64,000 nt of DNA, taken from the NCBI GenBank assembly GCA_028874215.1, contig JAPPLF010000016.1, positions 40,685-104,684 of the forward strand, read 5' to 3'. Below the pieces are notes generated by a model. That model was not told the DNA's origin, ran no database searches, and worked only from the letters and a program-made list of their open reading frames with translations. Shown one piece after another: positions 61,051 through 64,000 of the stretch. The stretch is from Acidobacteriota bacterium (GTDB taxonomy: Bacteria > Acidobacteriota > UBA6911 > RPQK01 > JAJDTT01). How positions within the stretch are numbered: position 1 is the stretch's first letter; every line of letters starts with the position of its first letter. The translations under genes were made by a program, and so were the position numbers.

Positions 61051-62627
61051 TAGGGCTGGAACTGGAAGGAGAAGAGCTTGGCGTTCTTGAAGTGGAACCT
61101 GAGCTGTACGGGCGTACCTTCCAGTCCTCCCACGTCTTTCCTTCCCTGCCAGCTCATGCGGTGACGGCCGCTGGTCCGGATCGGATCGGAGTCCTCCATG
61201 GTGAAGCCCGGAATCGGGTGCTGGTTCGAATCCAGGATCTCCAACCGGAGTTCGGGAACGCCGGAGCCCCAGTTGTGCTTGGCCGCCTCCATTCTCACGT
61301 AGAGGCCGTCCCCCTGGAAGCTGACGGGCCGGGTCACCAGGCGTCCGGGGTGGAGCTTGCCCGCATCCACGGAGACGAACCCGTCCCGGGGAACGGTGGC
61401 CAGGCCGATGGCGAAGATGCCCTTGTCTCCCTTCTCGTGCAGGGCGTCGGCGCCGCGCCAGTTCCCGCCGTAGTAGTAGACCAGGACCTTGTCCTTGTGG
61501 ACGATGGGGGCCTGAAAGACGTAGACGGTGGATTCGTCGAAATCCCCGAAGTCTCCCAGCCGGATGAAGGGCTCCCGGTAGTTGCGCTCGTAGTGGAGTC
61601 CGTCGCGGCTCATGGCCAGCTCGGGATAGTGCCAGGTCTTGGTGGTCCGGAAGATCTCGATGATGGACAGGTAGATCCCGTCGTAGTCGAAGGCGGCCAT
61701 GGCGTAGAACTCGGTGTCGGGCGAGTCGTGCTCATCGGGCAGGACGATGAACTGGTCCCGGGTCCAATGGATCAGGTCGGGACTCTCGGCCCGGCCGATG
61801 AGCCGTTTCCCCAGCGGACACGCGCGGTGGATGCAGCTCTCGATGTGGGCGGCGTACACCTTCCGGATGGGATCCCATCCCATGAATACGGTGGGTCCCC
61901 ACACTCCCGGCACCGGAGACGTGTCCACGACCGGATTGTTCTCGTAGGGCGTCCAGTTGAACCCGTCGGGCGAGTGGTACAGGTCCAGCATGAATCCCGG
62001 TTTCCCACGGGTACCGCGCCGGTGTCCGAGGGAGACGTACCGCTTGGCCGGGTCGGTGGCATTGGGGTCGCGGAAGGTGGGAACCCGGCTCTCCTCAGGC
62101 AGGATGTTGTTGCGGGTCGAGCCGTTGAATTCCACCTTCCCGAGACTCGGCTTCTCCCAAATCACGCCGTCCCGCGAGGTGGCGAAAAGGGGCAGCCACA
62201 CGTCGCCGTTGGAGTTGCCTACAAAGCTGTAGCTCTCAGGCGACCAGACCTTTTCGCGAACCACGCCGTTCTCGGTCCACTTGTAGTCGGTGATGTCGGC
62301 GCCCTTCTTGACTTTGAAGTCGTTGTTGCTCCGGTACCACATCTTGAATACGCCCTCCTCCTCGTCGTAGAAGACGCGGCTGAGGCCGAGGTAGTGTCCC
62401 TCCCATGGACGGTCGGTGGCGATGAGGGGATTGTTCGGGTGCTTTTGTGCCGGATTGAGCACCTGCTTGGCATGGGACAGGTGCTGGATCATGTAGTCGT
62501 CCACGAAAAGCTGGGTCCGGGAGCCGATTTTGGCGAGACCCCCACCCCCGTCCCCACCGGACGCGGCCGTTCCGGCCAGCAGCATCAGAGCCATTCCGAC
62601 GATCCATGTTGTTCCTTGATGTCTCAT
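61050..62627 (-). CDS. Exported glycosidase-like five-bladed propeller protein (GH32/43-like)
   Basis: A 525-residue protein. The ATG at 62627 follows AAGGAG and gives a signal peptide (MRHQGTTWIVGMALMLLAGTAASG). The mature part opens GSRTQLFVDDYMIQHLSHAKQVLNPA, continues WEGHYLGLSRVFYDEEEGVFKMWYRS and LFATSRDGVIWEKP, and has repeated W-containing propeller strands and AESPDLIHWTRDQF. These features match the GH32/GH43/GH62-like superfamily proteins frequent in Planctomycetes and Acidobacteria. I did not locate a certain catalytic acid/base pair. A C-terminal beta-sandwich (about 410-525) follows. The substrate is presumably a polysaccharide. It is 25 bases downstream of the cyclase gene. Confidence 0.77.
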   Translation of the reverse strand: MRHQGTTWIVGMALMLLAGTAASGGDGGGGLAKIGSRTQLFVDDYMIQHLSHAKQVLNPAQKHPNNPLIATDRPWEGHYLGLSRVFYDEEEGVFKMWYRSNNDFKVKKGADITDYKWTENGVVREKVWSPESYSFVGNSNGDVWLPLFATSRDGVIWEKPSLGKVEFNGSTRNNILPEESRVPTFRDPNATDPAKRYVSLGHRRGTRGKPGFMLDLYHSPDGFNWTPYENNPVVDTSPVPGVWGPTVFMGWDPIRKVYAAHIESCIHRACPLGKRLIGRAESPDLIHWTRDQFIVLPDEHDSPDTEFYAMAAFDYDGIYLSIIEIFRTTKTWHYPELAMSRDGLHYERNYREPFIRLGDFGDFDESTVYVFQAPIVHKDKVLVYYYGGNWRGADALHEKGDKGIFAIGLATVPRDGFVSVDAGKLHPGRLVTRPVSFQGDGLYVRMEAAKHNWGSGVPELRLEILDSNQHPIPGFTMEDSDPIRTSGRHRMSWQGRKDVGGLEGTPVQLRFHFKNAKLFSFQFQP

Positions 62628-62652
62628 TTCTTTCTCCTTGTCCCGAAAAGGC

Positions 62653-63708
62653 TCAGACAATGGCGATGGGGCGAAGGGCAAACCCCGCCACGGTGCCCCG
62701 GATCTTGTTCACGGTGCAGACGTAGGTGAACTCGTAGACGCCGTCGCGAGAGAGTTCCTCCAGGGCGTGAAACTCCGCGATGTGGACGCCCTGTTCGATC
62801 AACAGGTAGTTGTGGACCGGCATGAAGGAGCCGTATTTCTCACGGTAAGCCTTGTTGTCCGCCGCCGTGGGCTTGTATTCCACGCCGCTGGTGTCTCCGC
62901 CGACCATGATGGCCCCTTTCTGCTCCACCAGCCAGCGGGCCGAGTCCAGATTGATGCCGGCCGAGTCATGCCGGTCGATGGTCTCATGGTCCGATCCGGA
63001 GGTGCCCCAGAACTGGGTGGTCCCGGTCCGGACCAGAACCACGTCACCGAACTGCAGCTTGGTTCCCTGCTTCTTGAGCGCGCCCTGAAGGTCCGCCGGA
63101 GTGATCTCGTAGTTGGGGGGCAACGCCTTCATCCCCTTGTACGCGGCCACGTCGATCATGACCCCGCGGGCCACGATAGGGGGAATGGTGGTGGCGTCGC
63201 ATTTGCGGATGCCCCAGTCGCCCGAGGCGTCCGACTCCTTGAATCCGTTGTACCAGTGGTTGTCCTTCCCCTGAACGGCGTGGCCCAGCCCGTCGATCTG
63301 GGTCGCCACGTTGTCGTTGATGAACAGGGCACAACTGTGCCAAGCGGTCAACGAGGGATTGTCCTGGATCACGCCCGGAATGTCCTTCTGGCTTTTCACG
63401 CCGCTGGGAGACCGGAACATGATGATCTCGCCCGGACTGTGCCCGGGCCACTTGTAGGAGGTCCGGTCATAACTCAATCCCAGATCGAAGACCCTTCCCT
63501 GCCGGACCATCTTCAGGGCCGCGAGGCGGGAGGCGTCGGTCATCTCGTTGAGCGCCCCCACTTCGTCGTCCTTGCCCCAGACCCAACCCCAGCCCTTTCC
63601 CGCCTGCCACTTCTTGGCGTGCGACGAGGGCAGCATAACGGCGGCAACCACAACAGCCGCCGCAACAAGCCCGATCAGAATGGTGAGGACGAATGGCTTC
63701 TTCTTCAT
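62653..63708 (-). CDS. Exported cyclase-family (kynurenine-formamidase-like) hydrolase
   Basis: A 351-residue protein. An N-terminal membrane or signal segment (7-28) is followed by the cyclase/KynB fold: WGKDDEVGALNEMTDASRLAALKMVRQGRVFDLGLSYD, then NVATQIDGLGHAVQG in the place of the metal-binding HxGTHxDxxxH motif, and FGDVVLVRTG. The first His of that motif is Asn here, though Asp and the last His remain. The start follows GGGAG. Family members hydrolyse amides or lactones of aromatic compounds. The gene probably shares a transcript with the glycosidase-like gene. Substrate unknown. Confidence 0.82.
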   Translation of the reverse strand: MKKKPFVLTILIGLVAAAVVVAAVMLPSSHAKKWQAGKGWGWVWGKDDEVGALNEMTDASRLAALKMVRQGRVFDLGLSYDRTSYKWPGHSPGEIIMFRSPSGVKSQKDIPGVIQDNPSLTAWHSCALFINDNVATQIDGLGHAVQGKDNHWYNGFKESDASGDWGIRKCDATTIPPIVARGVMIDVAAYKGMKALPPNYEITPADLQGALKKQGTKLQFGDVVLVRTGTTQFWGTSGSDHETIDRHDSAGINLDSARWLVEQKGAIMVGGDTSGVEYKPTAADNKAYREKYGSFMPVHNYLLIEQGVHIAEFHALEELSRDGVYEFTYVCTVNKIRGTVAGFALRPIAIV

Positions 63709-63751
63709 GCTGGATCTCCCTTACCTCGAATCAGCCGATATCGGCGACGCC

Positions 63752-63761
63752 CAGTCTACTA
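63752..63761 (-). promoter_or_regulatory. Candidate promoter motif TAGTAGACTG
   Basis: The decamer TAGTAGACTG is followed by GGCGTCGCC, 44 bases before the cyclase start codon, as at 22881. A family B palindrome lies directly upstream. Confidence 0.35.
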
Positions 63762-63765
63762 CCAG

Positions 63766-63800
63766 GAAGGGGGACATTCCTGTCCCCCAGTCTTCCACTT
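63766..63800. repeat. Dispersed palindrome family B
   Basis: GGAAGGGGGACATTCCTGTC continuing to CCCCAGTCTTCC is a clean palindrome between the cyclase and the AbrB-like gene. Confidence 0.78.
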
Positions 63801-63852
63801 TCCTGCCAAGACGCCCCTTGACGCGAAGTACCATTATTCCCACCATGATGCC

Positions 63853-64000
63853 ATGATTATTACCATCGACCGCGCTGGGAGAGTGGTCGTCCCGAAGTCG
63901 TTTCGTGATCGCTTCAATCTGGTAGCCGGGACGGAATTGGAGATCGAAGCCACTGCGAACGGCCTGAGGCTGCGCAAGATCGGCAACGCGCCGGCATTAG
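63853..64000 (+). CDS. AbrB/MazE/SpoVT-type antitoxin, truncated by the window end
   Basis: The visible 49 residues (MIITIDRAGRVVVPKSFRDR at the start, then NLVAGTELEIEATANGLRLRKIG) are a typical swapped-hairpin AbrB DNA-binding domain as in VapB and MazE antitoxins. No ribosome site precedes the ATG, and the start is close to the upstream repeat, so the transcript may be nearly leaderless. A PIN-domain or MazF-type toxin is expected immediately downstream, outside the window. Confidence 0.85.
   Translation, partial: MIITIDRAGRVVVPKSFRDRFNLVAGTELEIEATANGLRLRKIGNAPAL

Overview
The window is a high-GC bacterial chromosome segment with about 49 protein genes. I see no rRNA, tRNA, CRISPR array, intact transposase or prophage. 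It looks like an Acidobacteriota-type genome. The clues are a 1064-residue TonB receptor with an N-terminal carboxypeptidase-like domain and the LPLNGRNF motif, PQQ-like and FG-GAP propeller proteins, a propeller glycosidase-like protein and many S15/CocE-type hydrolases. That assignment is inference; no marker gene such as 16S rRNA is present.

Region 1 (1-17963, almost all minus strand) is a scavenging and transport region. It holds a partial aminotransferase, a sialidase-like protein, a sodium:solute symporter with a small membrane partner, a FAD amine oxidase-like enzyme, three consecutive CocE/NonD hydrolases, a formylglycine-generating-enzyme-like protein, the TonB receptor, a beta-lactamase-fold hydrolase apparently starting at an ATA codon, an alpha carbonic anhydrase and a small membrane protein.

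Region 2 (18003-35959, plus strand) is metabolic. A FAD oxidoreductase, a hexapeptide-repeat protein and two tandemly duplicated PQQ-like exported proteins come first. They are followed by the most unusual cluster: a divergent split glycine-dehydrogenase pair (GcvPA/GcvPB-like), an AcoX/NAD-kinase-like protein, a glycosidase-like lipoprotein, an SDR and a 2-oxoacid (acetoin/pyruvate-type) dehydrogenase E1alpha, E1beta and lipoyl-E2. Next come a MetE-like methyltransferase, an FlK-type thioesterase and an enoyl-CoA hydratase. No gcvH, gcvT or E3 gene is visible, so the only lipoyl protein beside the P-protein-like pair is the E2. I propose this as a candidate undescribed lipoyl-dependent amino-acid or C-C cleavage system.

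Region 3 (36156-43108, minus strand) carries an acyl-CoA dehydrogenase, an acyl-CoA synthetase, a 2OG-Fe(II) oxygenase, an exported repeat protein with a polyacidic tail and a ferritin. Between ferritin and the divergent ABC operon is an AT-rich region with at least one excellent Fur box, two weaker ones and a good sigma-70 promoter.

Region 4 (43357-57794, mostly plus) holds an AttEFGH-like ABC/lipocalin system, a second sodium symporter, a PhyH dioxygenase (minus), two tandem 2-TM SLATT-like proteins, two atypical SDRs, a 14-repeat propeller protein and a purine permease. Region 5 (57784-63708, minus) has an LplT-PlsC-Aas fusion lacking the end of its synthetase domain, a glycosidase-like propeller and a cyclase. 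The window ends in a partial AbrB-type antitoxin.

Two families of short dispersed palindromes occupy many intergenic gaps. One copy of the first family forms the C-terminus of an SDR gene.
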